Assembly: GCA_946477805.1 (NCBI GenBank)
Contig: CAMKZP010000261.1
Span: 1 to 5,725 of the forward strand
Direction: 5' to 3'
Origin: an uncultured Enterobacter sp.
Lineage (GTDB): Bacteria > Pseudomonadota > Gammaproteobacteria > Enterobacterales > Enterobacteriaceae
DNA: 5,725 nt
Notes under the pieces: generated by a model
What the model was told of the DNA's origin: nothing
The model's database searches: none
Seen by the model: only the letters and a program-made list of their open reading frames with translations
In this document: one piece after another, positions 4,029 through 5,725 of the stretch
Layout of the letters: each line of letters begins with the position of its first letter
Numbering within the stretch: position 1 is the first letter of the stretch
Position numbers and translations under genes: made by a program

Positions 4029-5612
4029 CTACACCTCAAAATCTATCTCATCCGCGCTGCGCAGCGGTATCAGCTGCACCTTCTGCACGCGATGGCTTTC
4101 AACCTGCAGCGTTTTAAGCAGGTAATCACCCACCTGAACCTCTTCCCCCGGCTGCGGAATACGCTGCAGATACTCCATCAACAGGCCCGCAATGGTGTGG
4201 TATTCGCGCCTGTCGTCCAGCGGCAGCGGAACAAACTGCACCAGATCCTCAAGCGGCATATGGCCGTTTGCAGTCCAGCTTCCGTCAGCGTTCTTCTGAA
4301 TATCGTGGCGCGCATCGATCTCATCCACCTCGTTGGGCAGATTGCCCGCGATGGTCTCCATCACGTCGCTGAGCGTCACCAGGCCTTCGACGGAGCCAAA
4401 CTCATCGACTACAAAGGCAAAGTGCGTGCGCGCGTTGCGGAACTGTTCGAGCGCGGAGAGCAGCGGCAGGGCCTCCGGGAAGACCAGCGGCTGGCGCACC
4501 AGCGCGCGCAGGTTAAGCGGTTCACCATGCAGCTGCTGCAGCAGCAGGTCGATCACGTGCACCACGCCCAGCAGCTCCTCTTCCTCTTCTCCACCCGTCA
4601 CCACCACGCGGGTGTGCTGGTTTTTATCCAGAAGGGCGAGGATCTGCTCTTGCGGGGCCGTCAGGTCGATATGCTCGATATCATGGCGCGAGGTCATGAT
4701 GCTGCTGACCGAGCGCTGATTCAGGTTGAGCACCCGCTCAATCATCCTGCGCTCCTGAGGGTTAAAAATCTGCCCGTCGCTGTGGTCGGCAAGCATCGCG
4801 GCGGATTCTGCGTCCAGCTCGGCATCCTCTTTTCGCCCGCTGAGCAGGCGCATTACGGTATCAGCCGTGCGCTGGCGCAGGGTCTGGTTCGCGGACAGGA
4901 AGCGGCGACGGTTGAAGATGGCAAGCTGGTTCAGCGACTCAATCATCACCGAGAACCCTATCGCCGCGTACAGGTAGCCTTTCGGGATGTGGAAGCCAAA
5001 GCCGTCGGCAACCAGGCTAAAGCCAATCATCAGCAGGAAGCTCAGGCACAGGATCACGATGGTTGGATGGCTGTTAACAAACCGCGTCAGGGCTTTACTC
5101 GCCATCACCATCAGCGTGATGGCGATGATTACGGCGGCCATCATCACGGGAAGATGATCAACCATGCCGACGGCGGTGATCACCGAATCCAGCGAGAACA
5201 CGGCGTCCAGCACCACGATTTGCGCGACAACCGGCCAGAATTTCGCCCCACGGCGCTGGGTGGGGTTGTCACTGTCTTTCCCTTCGAGCCGCTCGTTCAG
5301 CTCAACCGTGGCTTTGAAGAGCAGGAATAGCCCGCCGAAAAGCATGATCAGATCGCGGGCGCTGAAGCTCAGGCCGTGAACGGAGAACAGGGGAGTCGTG
5401 AGGGTGACCAGCCAGGAGATTGAGGCCAGCAGCAGCAGACGCATCACCATCGCCAGCAGCAAGCCCGTCACGCGCGCGCGGTCGCGCTGCCCGGGCGGCA
5501 ATTTTTCGGCAAGGATGGCGATAAAGACCAGATTATCAATACCGAGAACTAATTCGATAACGACCAGCGTAACCAGCCCGGCCCAGATTGATGGATCGGC
5601 AATCCATTCCAT
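4029..5612 (-). CDS. yegH: TerC/CBS/CorC-HlyC domain inner-membrane protein YegH
   Basis: The 527-residue length equals E. coli YegH, and the N-terminus MEWIADPSIWAGL matches. Domains in order: a TerC-type membrane domain (about 10-235) with several hydrophobic helices and the acidic membrane motifs ELVLGIDN (20-27) and VVLDAVFSLDSV (133-144), whose Glu20, Asp26, Asn27, Asp136 and Asp142 are the likely ion-coordinating residues; a linker (about 236-300); a CBS pair (about 302-425) ending FVVDEFGSVEGLVTLSDV (400-417); and a CorC/HlyC transporter-associated domain (about 435-515). TerC relatives take part in metal-ion, often manganese, handling and tellurite resistance; the exact substrate of YegH is not established to my knowledge. 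An acidic run of five Glu (342-346, after GG) sits in a CBS loop. The Shine-Dalgarno is weak and distant (AAGG about 13 bases upstream), but no alternative start fits the family. It converges on asmA and ends in the shared terminator. Confidence 0.95.
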   Translation of the reverse strand: MEWIADPSIWAGLVTLVVIELVLGIDNLVFIAILAEKLPPGQRDRARVTGLLLAMVMRLLLLASISWLVTLTTPLFSVHGLSFSARDLIMLFGGLFLLFKATVELNERLEGKDSDNPTQRRGAKFWPVVAQIVVLDAVFSLDSVITAVGMVDHLPVMMAAVIIAITLMVMASKALTRFVNSHPTIVILCLSFLLMIGFSLVADGFGFHIPKGYLYAAIGFSVMIESLNQLAIFNRRRFLSANQTLRQRTADTVMRLLSGRKEDAELDAESAAMLADHSDGQIFNPQERRMIERVLNLNQRSVSSIMTSRHDIEHIDLTAPQEQILALLDKNQHTRVVVTGGEEEEELLGVVHVIDLLLQQLHGEPLNLRALVRQPLVFPEALPLLSALEQFRNARTHFAFVVDEFGSVEGLVTLSDVMETIAGNLPNEVDEIDARHDIQKNADGSWTANGHMPLEDLVQFVPLPLDDRREYHTIAGLLMEYLQRIPQPGEEVQVGDYLLKTLQVESHRVQKVQLIPLRSADEIDFEV

Positions 5613-5656
5613 AGTAATAGCAATACCTTCTGTTATATGACCAATGTCACACTTCG

Positions 5657-5685
5657 ATCATGGATAAAGCTGAGCGAAAATGCAA
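5657..5685 (-). promoter_or_regulatory. Candidate yegH promoter
   Basis: On the minus strand, TTGCAT (5685-5680, three of six matches to TTGACA), a 17-base spacer and CATGAT (5662-5657, four of six matches to TATAAT) lie 45 bases upstream of the yegH ATG. A second possible -10, TATAAC, is closer to the gene but lacks a -35 at usual spacing. Beyond it, 5690-5714 can fold into a small hairpin (GGGCT with AGCCC, inner GAGA with TCTC) of unknown meaning. Nothing else is seen up to the window end; in E. coli the colanic-acid gene wza lies beyond yegH. Confidence 0.3.
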
Positions 5686-5725
5686 TGCCGGGCTGAGATT
5701 TCTCTTAATAGCCCCTGCCAAAAAC

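Noticed and set aside
3921..5330. A 469-codon plus-strand open frame opposite yegH
   Set aside because: It is antisense to nearly all of yegH, whose protein matches a known family end to end. The translation is rich in His, Gln and Arg with no domain, and it begins at a GTG inside the boxC/terminator region. Long antisense frames are common in GC-rich genes.
5686..5725. JUMPstart/ops element, since this edge faces the colanic-acid cluster in E. coli
   Set aside because: The bases TTAATAGCCCCTGCC do not contain GGCGGTAGCGTG or the surrounding JUMPstart consensus in either strand.

Overview
The window comes from an enteric gammaproteobacterium of the Enterobacteriaceae. It looks closest to the Enterobacter/Leclercia/Lelliottia group by GC-rich codon use and by proteins that differ from my recall of the Escherichia coli ones at only a minority of positions. 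This placement is from memory of the families, not from a search. The gene order yegE(dgcE) / udk / dcd / asmA / yegH is the chromosomal block that in E. coli lies between alkA and the colanic-acid (wza) cluster. It is core genome, not an island. I see no mobile element, tRNA, rRNA or CRISPR array.

Layout: (1) Positions 1-536, minus strand, hold the N-terminal 178 codons of a membrane-bound diguanylate cyclase (DgcE/YegE). Only its MASE1 membrane domain is in view. (2) Positions 537-879 are a divergent control region: AT-rich on the yegE side, with candidate promoters, small palindromes and a UNCG-capped 5' UTR hairpin on the udk side. (3) Positions 880-1521 are udk, uridine/cytidine kinase. 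(4) Positions 1613-3919 are one uninterrupted 768-codon reading frame in place of the usual two genes, dcd and asmA. Residues 1-183 are dCTP deaminase without its last ~10 residues and stop codon. Residues 184-768 are AsmA without its first ~32 residues, which normally form the N-terminal membrane anchor/signal. (5) Positions 3920-4028 hold a boxC-like GC-rich palindrome and a bidirectional intrinsic terminator between convergent genes. (6) Positions 4029-5612, minus strand, are yegH, a TerC-CBS-CorC/HlyC membrane protein. (7) Positions 5613-5725 are the yegH upstream region with a weak promoter candidate.

Functionally, udk and dcd are pyrimidine nucleotide genes: Udk salvages uridine and cytidine, and Dcd turns dCTP into dUTP for thymidylate synthesis. 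AsmA is normally an inner-membrane-anchored envelope protein of the AsmA/TamB/YhdP type and shares the operon without an obvious metabolic link. The one clearly unusual thing here is the in-frame Dcd-AsmA fusion. It keeps every Dcd active-site residue I can name but removes the only part of AsmA that would send it to the membrane. It is either a true deletion/fusion allele (probably dcd+ and asmA-defective) or an assembly deletion. Everything else reads as ordinary, well-conserved enterobacterial sequence.
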